Below the pieces are notes generated by a model. That model searched no databases and had not been told where the DNA came from. It was given only the letters and a program-made list of their open reading frames with translations. Made by a program: the position numbers and the translations under genes. Shown one piece after another: positions 16,840 through 28,544 of a stretch of DNA of 64,000 nucleotides. Origin of the DNA: Flagellimonas eckloniae (lineage in GTDB: Bacteria; Bacteroidota; Bacteroidia; Flavobacteriales; Flavobacteriaceae). Where the stretch lies: positions 496,001 through 560,000 of the forward strand of contig NZ_LCTZ01000002.1 of the NCBI RefSeq assembly GCF_001413955.1, given 5' to 3'. Each line of letters starts with the position of its first letter. Position 1 is the stretch's first letter.

Positions 16840-18216
16840 ATGGCACAGAAACCATCCATACCCAAAGGAACCCGAGATTTTTCACCAACAGAGGTTGCTA
16901 GGCGCAATTATATTATCCAGATTATAAAAAAACATTTTGAGGTGTATGGCTTTCAACCCATTGAGACACCATCGTTTGAAAATTCGGAAACCCTATTGGG
17001 TAAATATGGGGATGAAGGTGACCGCTTGATTTTTAAAATACTCAACTCAGGAGATTTTATATCAAAAGTGGATGATGTTACCTATAGTTCAAAGAAGTCT
17101 AATTCGCTTTTACCAAAAATTTCTGAAAAAGCCCTCCGATATGATCTTACTGTACCCTTTGCGCGCTATGTAGTAATGCACCAGAATGAAATTGACTTTC
17201 CCTTTAAACGTTATCAAATCCAGCCTGTTTGGCGAGCAGATAGACCCCAAAAAGGACGCTTTAGGGAATTCTATCAATGTGATGCCGATGTTGTGGGCTC
17301 CAATTCCCTGTTACAGGAAGTGGAACTGATACAACTATATGATGCAGTTTTTACTGAGTTGAAACTTGCCGGAAGTACCATCAAACTAAACAATAGAAAA
17401 ATATTATCCGGTATTGCAGAAGTCATAGGAGCAAAGCACTTATTGATAGACTTTACCGTTGCCTTGGATAAATTGGACAAGATTGGTGAGGAAAAAGTAA
17501 AAGAAGAAATGCTAGATAAAGGTATTTCTGAAATTGCCATTGAAAAAGCGTCGCCTTTATTCGCAATGAATGGGGATGCAGCAGAACAATTGGCTCAGTT
17601 AAAAAGTTTATTGGCAGATTCAGAAGTGGGTATGGCTGGAATAAGCGAACTTGATGAAATCATAAGAACCGTAAAAGAACTTGGATTGAAATCAGCAAGT
17701 TTGCAATTAGATGTCACCCTTGCTCGCGGACTTAACTATTATACCGGAGCAATTTTTGAAGTAAGCGCACCGGAAGGAGTGAGCATGGGGTCTATAGGTG
17801 GTGGTGGTCGTTATGATGATTTGACGGGTATTTTTGGGCTTAAAGACGTTAGCGGAATCGGTATTTCTTTTGGATTGGATAGAATTTACCTGGTTTTGGA
17901 GGAACTTGGCCTTTTTCCAGAACGTTTGGATAAATCCATAGATGTTTTGTGCATCAACTTTGGGGAAAAAGAAAGTTTGGCATCTTTAAAATTGGTTGGG
18001 AAGCTTAGGGAAAATGGCATTAAAGCTGAAGTTTACCCATCGGCTGCCAAAATGCAGAAACAGATGAAATATGCCAATAACCGCAAAGTACCCTATGTTG
18101 TGTTGATTGGTGAGCGTGAGCTTTTAAACCAAGAATTTGTGGTAAAGACCATGGCCACTGGGGAGCAGGAAACCTATTCACTGAAAAATCATGGAAACTT
18201 TATTGATACACTATAA
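16840..18216 (+). CDS. hisS: Histidyl-tRNA synthetase
   Basis: Class II aminoacyl-tRNA synthetase charging tRNA-His; cytosolic homodimer. 458 residues. Motif 1 lies near PKGTRDFSP and the following helix; motif 2 is QPVWRADRPQKGRFREF (about 129-145); the histidine-specific LARGLNYYTGAIFEV and the motif 3 region SGIGISFGLDRIYL are present; the anticodon-binding domain follows (about 365-458, starting IDVLCINFG). The 3' end overlaps the convergent Nudix gene by six bases. Confidence 0.97.
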   Translation: MAQKPSIPKGTRDFSPTEVARRNYIIQIIKKHFEVYGFQPIETPSFENSETLLGKYGDEGDRLIFKILNSGDFISKVDDVTYSSKKSNSLLPKISEKALRYDLTVPFARYVVMHQNEIDFPFKRYQIQPVWRADRPQKGRFREFYQCDADVVGSNSLLQEVELIQLYDAVFTELKLAGSTIKLNNRKILSGIAEVIGAKHLLIDFTVALDKLDKIGEEKVKEEMLDKGISEIAIEKASPLFAMNGDAAEQLAQLKSLLADSEVGMAGISELDEIIRTVKELGLKSASLQLDVTLARGLNYYTGAIFEVSAPEGVSMGSIGGGGRYDDLTGIFGLKDVSGIGISFGLDRIYLVLEELGLFPERLDKSIDVLCINFGEKESLASLKLVGKLRENGIKAEVYPSAAKMQKQMKYANNRKVPYVVLIGERELLNQEFVVKTMATGEQETYSLKNHGNFIDTL

Positions 18217-18756
18217 CCGTTGCTCCACTTCGGCAATAATCTGTTTGTAGTAACTTGATTTGTGGGGAACAAACCTATCAAATTCGTTTTGGTTTAATTT
18301 TGATTTGAAATCTTCAATAGTAAATAAATTCAAATCGTCTACTTCACTTTCTTGTTTGACCAAATCTTGCAGAGGTGCACTCAGTCTACATAAAAAGGTA
18401 TGATGGAACTCGTTGTCTATAAGGCTTTCCGAATGCTTTTGCATCGACTTAAAAATTCCGATTTTATCCAAATCAGAAGCTGAGACCTTTAACCCGATTT
18501 CTTCTTCTACTTCGCGAATGGCAGCCTCTACAATAGGCTCACTGGCGCCGATATGTCCAGCAACGGAAACATCCCAAAGCAGCGGAAAAGTTTTTTTATC
18601 CTTTCCCCGTTTCTGGAACAGCATTTTTCCATCCGTTGTATAAAACCAAACATGGACCGTTGGATGAAACAGCCCAGTTTGATGCGCTTCAGATTTTAGG
18701 CAGGTCTGTCCTGTAAAATTCCCGTTTTCATCTAGAATGTCTACAAGTTCATCCAT
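18211..18756 (-). CDS. Nudix hydrolase
   Basis: 181-residue Nudix-fold pyrophosphohydrolase. The Nudix box is complete: GHIGASE ... REVEEEIGL (about residues 67-89), fitting GX5EX7REUXEEXGU. The N-terminal ELVDILDENGNFTGQ and HPTVHVWFYTTDGKMLFQKR arrangement is like the YfcD and isopentenyl-diphosphate-isomerase-like branch, but the substrate cannot be read from the sequence. Convergent with hisS, six-base overlap. Confidence 0.9.
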   Translation of the reverse strand: MDELVDILDENGNFTGQTCLKSEAHQTGLFHPTVHVWFYTTDGKMLFQKRGKDKKTFPLLWDVSVAGHIGASEPIVEAAIREVEEEIGLKVSASDLDKIGIFKSMQKHSESLIDNEFHHTFLCRLSAPLQDLVKQESEVDDLNLFTIEDFKSKLNQNEFDRFVPHKSSYYKQIIAEVEQRL

Positions 18757-18854
18757 TGGAATTGATTTTCAACCCTATACATAAAAGTCGTTTCGACCAT
18801 ATAGGAGAAAACCTAAATGCCGAAAACTATCTTTTGGACCTCTCCACCTTGAAC

Positions 18855-19943
18855 TTAATCAAAATAACTAAATGTCTCGCCCTCTTTTATGGTCAACAGC
18901 GTTTCATATATTAATCGAATCACATTTTCAACATCGTCTTTATGCACAGTCTCAACAGTAGTGTGCATATATCTAAGTGGAAGTGAAATTAAAGCAGAGG
19001 CTACACCACCATTACTATATGCAAAAGCGTCTGTATCCGTTCCCGTGTAACGAGATGAAGCCAGACGTTGAAAAGGAATCTTTTTGGCCTCTGCGGTTTC
19101 AATGATTCGTTCCCTAAGCTTGTTCTGTACGGCTGGCGCATAGGAAATCACCGGACCTGAACCAATCGCTGTTTCTCCTTCTTTCTTTTTATCGATCATG
19201 GGGGTAGTGGTGTCATGGCAGACATCGGTCACTATGGCAACATCTGGTTTTATGGTTTGGGTGATCATTTCGGCACCACGCAATCCAATTTCCTCTTGTA
19301 CGGAGTTGGTAATGTAAAGCCCAAACGGCAATTCATTTTTATTTTCATGCAATAAACGTGCAACTTCAGCAATCATAAAACCTCCTGCACGATTATCTAT
19401 GGCCCGACAAACAAATTTATTTTTATTTAAAACTTGAAATTCATCTGGATAGGTGATAACGCAGCCCACGTGGACCCCCATTTTACCAACTTCTTCCTTG
19501 TCCTTCGCACCAATATCAATACAAATATTATCAAGCTTTGGCGGTTCTTCCTTCCCTCTATTTCTGGTATGAATTGCTGGCCAACCAAAAATACCTTTTA
19601 CAATGCCTTTTTTGGTATGGATGTTTACCCATTTGGAAGGTGCTATCTGGTGATCGCTTCCTCCATTTCTAATAACATAAATCAATCCGTTGTCCGTGAT
19701 GTAGTTAACATACCACGAGATTTCATCTGAATGGCCTTCAATAACAACTTTGTATTTGGCATTGGGGTTTATGACCCCAACTGCTGTACCGTACGTATCG
19801 GTAATAAAATCATCCACATAAGGTTTCAAATAATCCATCCAAATTTTTTGCCCTTCCCATTCATAACCAGTAGGGGAGGCATTATTTAGATATTTTTCGA
19901 AGAACTTAAGAGATTTAGCGTTAATGATTTTTGAACTTGCCAT
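18855..19943 (-). CDS. M42 family metallopeptidase (glutamyl aminopeptidase/FrvX-type)
   Basis: 362-residue cytosolic co-catalytic metallo-aminopeptidase. Metal-binding and catalytic residues are visible in order: GHSDE (His71, Asp73), AIDNRAGG (bridging Asp), QEEIGLRG (catalytic and metal Glu), VTDVCHDT and the C-terminal RYMHTTVETVH with a final metal His. The family forms large tetrahedral complexes that trim peptides. It is divergently arranged with the DUF4294 gene, with minus-7 boxes for both between them. Start at 19943 is the only ATG near the conserved N-terminus. Confidence 0.93.
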   Translation of the reverse strand: MASSKIINAKSLKFFEKYLNNASPTGYEWEGQKIWMDYLKPYVDDFITDTYGTAVGVINPNAKYKVVIEGHSDEISWYVNYITDNGLIYVIRNGGSDHQIAPSKWVNIHTKKGIVKGIFGWPAIHTRNRGKEEPPKLDNICIDIGAKDKEEVGKMGVHVGCVITYPDEFQVLNKNKFVCRAIDNRAGGFMIAEVARLLHENKNELPFGLYITNSVQEEIGLRGAEMITQTIKPDVAIVTDVCHDTTTPMIDKKKEGETAIGSGPVISYAPAVQNKLRERIIETAEAKKIPFQRLASSRYTGTDTDAFAYSNGGVASALISLPLRYMHTTVETVHKDDVENVIRLIYETLLTIKEGETFSYFD

Positions 19944-19960
19944 GTATATATTTTAATCCA

Positions 19961-19968
19961 CAAACATA
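19961..19968 (-). promoter_or_regulatory. Minus-7 box (TATGTTTG) of the M42 peptidase gene
   Basis: The minus strand reads TATGTTTG, 17 bases before the start codon at 19943. A possible minus-33 TTG lies further off than usual (about 25 bases), so only the minus-7 is convincing. Confidence 0.5.
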
Positions 19969-20012
19969 ACAATATTCACTTTTAATTAATAGCCAATTCC
20001 TAGGTTTATCCT

Positions 20013-20020
20013 TAATTTTG
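20013..20020 (+). promoter_or_regulatory. Minus-7 box (TAATTTTG) of the DUF4294 gene
   Basis: TAATTTTG on the plus strand, predicted start near 20025, giving a leader of about 20 bases to ATG 20046. The minus-33 part is not evident. Confidence 0.5.
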
Positions 20021-20045
20021 ACATTACTTTTGATAAATAAAACAA

Positions 20046-20726
20046 ATGCTTCGCCGCAGTTTAGTTATTATCTTCTTCGCAATTTTCACTTTTGGGTTTT
20101 CTCAGGAAATCACCAAAGATTCTGTTGCGGATTATTATGTTAGGTTCGAAGGGGATTCCATTTTACAGAGCTCCATTGAACTTGATGAAGTCTATATTTT
20201 TGGAAAATTGGAGTTTGCCGATAGAAAGGAAAAGCTCAGATATTATATTCTCCGAAGAAAAACATTGAAAGTATATCCTTATGCAAAACTTGCAGCAGAA
20301 CGTTTGGTGGAATTGAATGATAGTTTGGCCAAAATCAAAAAGAAAAGGCACAAAAAAAAATATACCAAAGAAGTTCAGAAATATATTGAAGGTGAGTTTT
20401 CCGATAAACTTAAAAAACTGACACGTACGGAAGGACAGATTTTAATCAAGTTGATTTATCGTCAAACAGGTATAACAGCGTTCAATTTGGTGAAGGAGTT
20501 ACGAAGTGGTTGGCGAGCATTTTGGTACAATACTACGGCCAAGGCATTTAAAATCAGCATAAAAGAAGAATTTCATCCTGAAGCAATACATGAAGACTAT
20601 TTGATTGAGGATATTTTACAACGAGCATTTGCGTCCAATAGGCTAGAGCGGCAAGAATCTGTTTTGGACTACGACTATGCCCAGCTTAACAATAAATGGA
20701 AGAATGACCCCAATGGGAAAAATTAG
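20046..20726 (+). CDS. Exported DUF4294 domain protein
   Basis: 226-residue protein with a signal peptide (RRSLVIIFFAIFTFGFSQ, cleavage near 19). The rest is highly charged and helical: VYPYAKLAAERLVELNDSL, a lysine-rich KKKRHKKKYTKEVQKYIEGEF, then LTRTEGQILIKLIYRQTG and ELRSGWRAFWYN, which are the most conserved parts of DUF4294. Function is unknown; a periplasmic or envelope location is inferred. It is paired with the M42 peptidase, and as I recall this pairing recurs in flavobacteria. The C-terminus overlaps the convergent DUF6095 gene by four bases. Confidence 0.85.
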   Translation: MLRRSLVIIFFAIFTFGFSQEITKDSVADYYVRFEGDSILQSSIELDEVYIFGKLEFADRKEKLRYYILRRKTLKVYPYAKLAAERLVELNDSLAKIKKKRHKKKYTKEVQKYIEGEFSDKLKKLTRTEGQILIKLIYRQTGITAFNLVKELRSGWRAFWYNTTAKAFKISIKEEFHPEAIHEDYLIEDILQRAFASNRLERQESVLDYDYAQLNNKWKNDPNGKN

Positions 20727-20956
20727 TTTTTCGATTTCTTTCCGAAAAGTGCGTCCATAAAAATTTTAATGCTATAAAACCCCAGGCCAATTGCAGCTAC
20801 GGCCAATACTAACCCAATAATTAAAACTGGAATGTACGCTGGGTGTTCTTGATTTTTGAAAGCTTGCGATAGTACAAAAGGTGCCAAAAACATAAATGCC
20901 ACCGTATACCCTATAAATTTAAGCCCTTTTACCAAAAGTTCCTTGTCTGTTCGCAT
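20723..20956 (-). CDS. Small membrane protein, DUF6095 family
   Basis: 77-residue protein with two membrane helices (about 14-31 and 40-64) and a lysine-rich cytoplasmic tail (FGKKSKN). The KGLKFIGYTVAFMFLAPFVL opening is characteristic of DUF6095, a short flavobacterial family of unknown function. It overlaps the end of the DUF4294 gene by four bases (convergent) and is divergent from the GntP permease. Confidence 0.75.
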   Translation of the reverse strand: MRTDKELLVKGLKFIGYTVAFMFLAPFVLSQAFKNQEHPAYIPVLIIGLVLAVAAIGLGFYSIKIFMDALFGKKSKN

Positions 20957-21014
20957 GGATACTAAAATAGGAATATTAGCTTATATTTAGTTTATAGTAG
21001 CCTAAAACTTAAGC

Positions 21015-22337
21015 ATGGAAATACTGATATTGGCAGGAGTTGTCCTGTTCATCATTTTTGCAACGGTGAAGTTTAAAATGCACCCAATTTTTTCATTGAC
21101 CCTTGCGGCCCTGACTACAGGATTTTTGCTTGGACTTTCTCCAAAGGATATTATGACAACGATTGGTGATGGATTTGGAAAAACACTTTCAGGAATAGGT
21201 TTGGTTATTGCTTTTGGGACCGTTATTGGGATTTATTTGGAAAAAACAGGAAGCACCAAGGTCTTGGCAAATACAGTACTGAAGTTTGTTGGACTGAAAC
21301 GTTCTCCTTTGGCCATGAATTTGGCCGGATATATCATTTCCATACCTGTTTTTTGTGATTCGGGATTTATAATTCTTTCGTCTTTAAACAAAGCCATTAG
21401 CAAAAAGACTGGTATTCCAGTTTTGGTTTTTGCCATTTCATTGGCCACTGGTCTTTATGCGGCACATGTATTCGTTCCACCAACACCAGGTCCTTTGGCT
21501 GCAGCAGCAATTTTAGGAGCTGATTTAGGGATGGTATTGGTATTGGGTTTGGCGGTTTCCATTCCGGTATCTTTAGCTGGTTATTTTTGGGCAAGTTTTA
21601 TCGGAAAATCCTTAAAACAAGACAGTAAAGAAGAAATCAAAGTATCAGAGATTAAAGATGAGACGCATAGTATTAAACCAATTCAAGCTTTTTTACCACT
21701 TTTGGCTCCCATTTGTTTAATTGCGATGAAGTCCGTGGTCAATTACCCCACATTTCCTTTAGGAAAGGAGATTTTATTCGAAGTCTTTGATTTTTTAGGA
21801 AATCCTATCATTGCGTTGTTGATAGGAGTATTTTTTGCTTTCTTTTTAAGTAGAAAAATAGCTAAAGAACAGAAGGAAGGGTGGGTAACGGAAGCCTTTA
21901 AGCAGGCAGGGTTGATAGTTTTGATTACAGGTGCAGGTGGTGCCTTTGGGGCAATTCTTCGTACCATTGATATCGCATCGATAATCGACCTTGAATCCAG
22001 TTCGGGTATTGGAGGTCTTTTAATTTCATTTACCATTGCAATGGTATTAAAAACGGCTCAGGGTTCTTCCACTGTGGCAATAATAACCACATCTGCAATA
22101 ATTGCTCCTTTGCTGGAAACGTTTGGATTATTTTCAATTTCTGACAAAGCCCTTGCGGTTCTTGCTATTGGGGCAGGTGCAATGACCGTTTCCCATATAA
22201 ATGACAGCTATTTTTGGGTGGTATCCCAGTTTTCGAACATGAATGTAAAAACAGCTTTAAAAGGACATACGTTGGGTACTCTAGTACAGGGAACCGTTGG
22301 AATTTTGATGATTTTGCTTTTATATCAATTCCTTTAA
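21015..22337 (+). CDS. GntP family permease (gluconate/organic acid:H+ symporter)
   Basis: 440-residue inner-membrane transporter with about 12 hydrophobic segments. Family features: GDGFGKTLSGIGLVIAFGTVIG near 50-75, the PVFCDSGFIIL and FVPPTPGPLAAA motifs (about 110-165), and GAMTVSHINDSYFWVVSQF near 390-410. These are typical of GntP/GntT and related sugar-acid carriers. No gluconate kinase, dehydratase or GntR regulator is adjacent, so the substrate is unknown. Convergent with the TonB receptor, 23 bases between stops. Confidence 0.9.
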   Translation: MEILILAGVVLFIIFATVKFKMHPIFSLTLAALTTGFLLGLSPKDIMTTIGDGFGKTLSGIGLVIAFGTVIGIYLEKTGSTKVLANTVLKFVGLKRSPLAMNLAGYIISIPVFCDSGFIILSSLNKAISKKTGIPVLVFAISLATGLYAAHVFVPPTPGPLAAAAILGADLGMVLVLGLAVSIPVSLAGYFWASFIGKSLKQDSKEEIKVSEIKDETHSIKPIQAFLPLLAPICLIAMKSVVNYPTFPLGKEILFEVFDFLGNPIIALLIGVFFAFFLSRKIAKEQKEGWVTEAFKQAGLIVLITGAGGAFGAILRTIDIASIIDLESSSGIGGLLISFTIAMVLKTAQGSSTVAIITTSAIIAPLLETFGLFSISDKALAVLAIGAGAMTVSHINDSYFWVVSQFSNMNVKTALKGHTLGTLVQGTVGILMILLLYQFL

Positions 22338-22360
22338 AGGTGTTTGGAATCGTGTTTTGA

Positions 22361-24790
22361 TTAAAACTTGAAATTGTAGGTTACTGAAGGTATAATTCCA
22401 AAAATAGACGTCCGAAGTGCTTCATTTCTTCCGTTATCTTCGTTTTCCCTAAAGTTGATGGAAGCGGCATTCATACGATTATATGCATTGTAGATGCTGA
22501 AGACCCATTCTGATTGTACTTTCCTTTTACGGTTCTTTCTTGGGGTTAAAGTAGCTGAAATATCTAATCTGTGATAGGCGGGAAGGCGTTCATCATTTCG
22601 TAATCCATAATAGGGGATTGTTAAACCTTGAAACTCAAATTGCCCAATGGGATAGTTTGTGGGCTGCCCCGTTTGAAATACAAAATTGGCATTGAAATTC
22701 CATTTCTCATTTAAATCATAACTACCAAATAAGGAGAGGTCATGTGTTTTGTCATATGGCGTATTGTACCATTCCCCAAAATTAATTCCAGTTTCCAAAT
22801 TTGATATTCCATTGGCTGCAGAAGCGGTTCTTCCTGGAGTGCGTTGTTCAGATTTGGATAGGGTATAGGATAGCCAGCCTTTAAATCGGCCTTCATTTTT
22901 CCGCACCAATACTTCCAACCCATAAGCTCTTGCTTCACCACTTAAGATAACTTGTTCAATGGCATCATTTGCAATTAGATCAGCCCCATCTATGTAATCT
23001 ATTCTATTTTGAATGTCTTTATAGAACAACTCAGTTTCAAAAGAAAATTCACCATCGTTTATATCCTGAAAATAGCCAATAGCGTATTGATCTAACAATT
23101 GAGGTTCTACAAATGGGCCGCTGGGTGTCCATACATCCAAAGGAGTAGGAGAGCTGGTATTGGAAAGAAGATGTAGGTATTGTGCCAACCGTGTATAACT
23201 GGCCTTTATAGAGCGCTTTGCATTAAAATTATAGGAAAGGGAGACCCTTGGTTCCAAATTGGTAAACTTCTCCAAACTACTTCCTCTTCCAGGGTCAATA
23301 GTATCAATGGGATTGCCTTCACGGTAAATTTGAAAGGTAGGATCAAAGAATATTGGATTGTCATTTTCGTAAACAAAAAATTCATCCTGTCCCAATCTGT
23401 TAAAATGACTTACTCTAAGACCATAATTTAAACTTAGCCTTTCATTTATTTTATGTTCAATATCTACATATGCTGCGGTTTCGTTAGCATATTTTTTGGT
23501 GATTTGATCTTCTACAATGCCAGAGTCTGCACGGTTAGGCTTTATTTTTCCAGGATTGAAGACATAATAGATATTGTTCAATCCATAATTGACCTGAAAC
23601 TTATCGTTAAGGTAATGTTTAAGGTCATATTTCAGGTTAAAGTTTTGAATTCCCGAATCCCATTCAAAACCCACAAAATCAAGTACTAATCCATAGAAAT
23701 AATCTGAATAGATTACCGATAGATTGGAAAACAATTTATCAGAAAACAAATGGTTCCACCTAAAGTTACCGACCGCATTTCCATAAGTGTTGACAAAACT
23801 TTCATTAATACTGAATAAGTCGCGCCCAAAATAACCTGATAAGTAAATATTGTTCCTGTCGTTTATTTTATGACTGATTTTCGTATTTAGGTCATAGAAA
23901 TAGGCTTTATTGTTTACATCGAACAAGGGTAAAAAAAGATGGGCATAAGATGCCCTGCCACCAACCAAAAAAGAAGATCTGTCTTTAGCAATAGGCCCTT
24001 CTATGAGCAACCTACTTGAAATGGCCCCAATTCCACCGTTTACTTTGAGTTCTTTGCTATTTCCTTCCTTTTGAAAGATTTCCAGTACTGAGGATAATCT
24101 TCCTCCATATCTTGCTGGAATACCACCCTTAAACAGTTTTACATCTTTGATGGCATCTGGATTGAAAACAGAAAATAAACCAAAAAGGTGCGATGAATTG
24201 AATACGATAGCCTCATCCAATAAGATAAGATTCTGATCTACGGCACCTCCTCTAACATTAAATCCTGAAGACGCCTCACCAGCATTGGAAATACCGGGTA
24301 ATAACAATAAAGACTTTATAACATCCGATTCTCCAAGGACCACAGGAATCTGTTTTATTGTACCAGCGGATAAAGTGTTAACACTCATTTGAGGTTTTCG
24401 TATATCCAAACGCTCAACATCATCGGTAATGACTACCTCTTCGAGCTGTTCAGCTTCTTCCAATAAGCTAAAATCTTTTTTGATGTCCGTGCTTAAATCT
24501 ATACTTTCCCTAACATCCTGAAAGCCTAAATAACTTACAATTATTTCATATTGCCCTTCGGGGAGTGTTATGGAATAAAAACCGTATTCATTGGTAGTAA
24601 CACCTGTTTTTAGGCTAGGGAACAGCACGTTGACCCCTATTAATGTCTCATTACTGCTGGCCTCTGAAATGGTACCGCTGAGTGTATATTTTTGTTGTGC
24701 TTCAACCTGAAGACTACTTAAAACCAAAACTAAAAGAAGGAGGCATATTTTTTTAGGCTGTATTTTAATTTCATTATAGTTTAATGCCAT
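22361..24790 (-). CDS. TonB-dependent receptor with CarboxypepD_reg-like domain
   Basis: 809-residue outer-membrane receptor. Signal peptide about 1-31 (CLLLLVLVLSSLQVEAQ), carboxypeptidase-regulatory-like domain (about 35-115, YTLSGTISEASSNETLIGVN), then a plug with IKQIPVVLGESDVIKSLLLL, GASSGFNVRGGAVDQNLILL-type sequence and VKLFKGGIPARYGGRLSSVL, and a barrel ending PSVTYNFKF with the terminal Phe needed for Bam insertion. Ligand unknown. It follows the DUF4249 lipoprotein gene by 24 bases, so the pair probably forms a receptor/surface-lipoprotein unit reminiscent of SusC/SusD logic. Confidence 0.9.
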   Translation of the reverse strand: MALNYNEIKIQPKKICLLLLVLVLSSLQVEAQQKYTLSGTISEASSNETLIGVNVLFPSLKTGVTTNEYGFYSITLPEGQYEIIVSYLGFQDVRESIDLSTDIKKDFSLLEEAEQLEEVVITDDVERLDIRKPQMSVNTLSAGTIKQIPVVLGESDVIKSLLLLPGISNAGEASSGFNVRGGAVDQNLILLDEAIVFNSSHLFGLFSVFNPDAIKDVKLFKGGIPARYGGRLSSVLEIFQKEGNSKELKVNGGIGAISSRLLIEGPIAKDRSSFLVGGRASYAHLFLPLFDVNNKAYFYDLNTKISHKINDRNNIYLSGYFGRDLFSINESFVNTYGNAVGNFRWNHLFSDKLFSNLSVIYSDYFYGLVLDFVGFEWDSGIQNFNLKYDLKHYLNDKFQVNYGLNNIYYVFNPGKIKPNRADSGIVEDQITKKYANETAAYVDIEHKINERLSLNYGLRVSHFNRLGQDEFFVYENDNPIFFDPTFQIYREGNPIDTIDPGRGSSLEKFTNLEPRVSLSYNFNAKRSIKASYTRLAQYLHLLSNTSSPTPLDVWTPSGPFVEPQLLDQYAIGYFQDINDGEFSFETELFYKDIQNRIDYIDGADLIANDAIEQVILSGEARAYGLEVLVRKNEGRFKGWLSYTLSKSEQRTPGRTASAANGISNLETGINFGEWYNTPYDKTHDLSLFGSYDLNEKWNFNANFVFQTGQPTNYPIGQFEFQGLTIPYYGLRNDERLPAYHRLDISATLTPRKNRKRKVQSEWVFSIYNAYNRMNAASINFRENEDNGRNEALRTSIFGIIPSVTYNFKF

Positions 24791-24814
24791 AGGTCACAAA
24801 AGAATAAGCCCGAG

Positions 24815-25630
24815 TTATTGAATCATTAATAGTTTGGTATCAAATTCACTTAAAGCGAAATATCCAAAAGGCAGGTTGCTTGAATTTGTTTCATTAATAA
24901 TATTACCTCTCAAGGTAGCAGGAGGGGTTGCAAAAGGACCACCTCCATCTTCGCCGGATTGTGCCAATGCCAAATTAGCGTAGGTTGCAAAGTTGCTATC
25001 AATTCCAAGAAGGGTTATAGCAACTATATCACCAGGTTCAACCTCTTCATAGAAATACGAAAATGTGAGTTGACCGTCTTGAAAAAACTCATCATCAACC
25101 ACCAAAAAATTATCAAAACCAAACGAAAACAAATAGTGGTTAATCTCGTTGGGAATATCTGTGAAGGAGATCAAGATTTCGGTTTCTTCTTCTTCATCAA
25201 ATAGAAACCCGTCCCCCTGTTCAATCATATCGATAACAGGAGATTTTTGCAATTGCTGTGTGGCTGTATAGACTTCATCGTTATAATTGACCAACAATGT
25301 ATAGTCCCTATCGAGTTCAAAACTAGGAAAGCCTGCACTAAAAACACCCGGAGCGTTTTCCACAAGTGAAAATGATTGCCCACTTTGCTCATCAATAATT
25401 GTGGCTGTGGCATTTTCAGCCGGAAAAGTTTCATCTTGAAAGAATGGCCCCGTCAATGTAAGTTTTACTTCACCATTTATGATAGGATCGCCATTATTAT
25501 CATTAAACCCTATGATGGCATCTATAACAAGCCTTGTCTCGGATGTTGGTAGGTCAATATCTATGGCCTCTTCGCAACTAATAAATAGGAAAAAGAAAAA
25601 GGTAACATATAAACTGTTCTTTAAAACCAT
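24815..25630 (-). CDS. DUF4249 surface lipoprotein
   Basis: 271-residue lipoprotein. Hydrophobic signal LYVTFFFFLFISC with lipobox Cys about residue 19, followed by EEAIDIDLPTSETRLVIDA, the conserved opening of DUF4249. The mature part is acidic and beta-rich (YTLLVNYNDEVYTATQQL, FPAENATATIIDEQSGQ). ATG at 25630 is chosen over an upstream codon at 25663 because it gives a proper lipoprotein signal. It is transcribed just before the TonB receptor; the family is commonly paired with such receptors, but its ligand is not known. Confidence 0.85.
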   Translation of the reverse strand: MVLKNSLYVTFFFFLFISCEEAIDIDLPTSETRLVIDAIIGFNDNNGDPIINGEVKLTLTGPFFQDETFPAENATATIIDEQSGQSFSLVENAPGVFSAGFPSFELDRDYTLLVNYNDEVYTATQQLQKSPVIDMIEQGDGFLFDEEEETEILISFTDIPNEINHYLFSFGFDNFLVVDDEFFQDGQLTFSYFYEEVEPGDIVAITLLGIDSNFATYANLALAQSGEDGGGPFATPPATLRGNIINETNSSNLPFGYFALSEFDTKLLMIQ

Positions 25631-25716
25631 GCTATTTGGGGTACGAAAGTCTAAAATAGGCAATCATTAGCTCAAATAGCATAGTTTAACAATTTGTTAA
25701 TTACCATAGCTAGTAA

Positions 25717-27939
<2,223 letters not shown>

Positions 27940-27963
27940 TTAGGTGTTTTTATTTGAGCGGTG

Positions 27964-27971
27964 CAAATATA
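27964..27971 (-). promoter_or_regulatory. Minus-7 box (TATATTTG) of icd
   Basis: The minus strand reads TATATTTG, predicted start near 27959, leader about 20 bases to the ATG at 27939. No clear minus-33 TTG. Confidence 0.5.
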
Positions 27972-28042
27972 CAACTTATGACTGTTGCTATACTAGGTGA
28001 TTTTACTAAAAAGTGTGATTTTGGATAGGGTTTGAAATAACA

Positions 28043-28078
28043 AAAGCCATATCTATGTGTGAACATTGATATGGCTTT
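28043..28078 (-). terminator. Long hairpin, possible terminator upstream of icd
   Basis: AAAGCCATATC (28043-28053) pairs perfectly with GATATGGCTTT (28068-28078) around a 14-base loop. On the minus strand it is followed by TTTTGTTATTT, a broken T-run. No complete gene lies immediately upstream for it to terminate, which may mean a lost gene. Confidence 0.4.
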
Positions 28079-28516
28079 CTGAAAAGAGCTAAAAGATATC
28101 ATTTTGCGTTGCCACAAAATCGCAACCATTGATTGCATCCGTTGCCCTTTTGACGTTTACTCAACACTATGCTTCTAATTTTTCAACTAAACAACACTTG
28201 TGCAAAGTGGTCCAATAGTTTCCTAAATCTTATCAAAACAGAAAATTGCTCTTCCGTCCGCACATAAAATTTATTATTTCTCTTTGAGGTTGGCCGAAGC
28301 TTTCCAGAATTCGAAATTCCTTTTGTGATTAGTAGTGTTACCAATTAAAAAGGGAAACATCAGTTTTAAAGAACGTCAACTTCAAAATAGAAACCGAAAC
28401 TTGATATAATCTCCTTCCCATTTCTCTTACTAAAGTATGAGAAAGTTGCGGAAAACCAAATTTTGTAATAGATTAAAAATCAACAATATATGAACTATGG
28501 TTATTAACAATTGTTC

Positions 28517-28544
28517 ATAAAAAAAGCACCCGTTGAGGTGCTTT
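28517..28544 (-). terminator. Rho-independent terminator of rplS
   Basis: On the minus strand AAAGCACC (28544-28537), loop TCAACG, GGTGCTTT then a T-run to 28517. Located 25 bases past the rplS stop. Confidence 0.85.

Noticed and set aside
28366..28476. Short minus-strand coding gene between icd and rplS
   Set aside because: No start codon fits, there is a stop just upstream and no recognised domain; it may be a remnant, so it is recorded only in the spacer entry.
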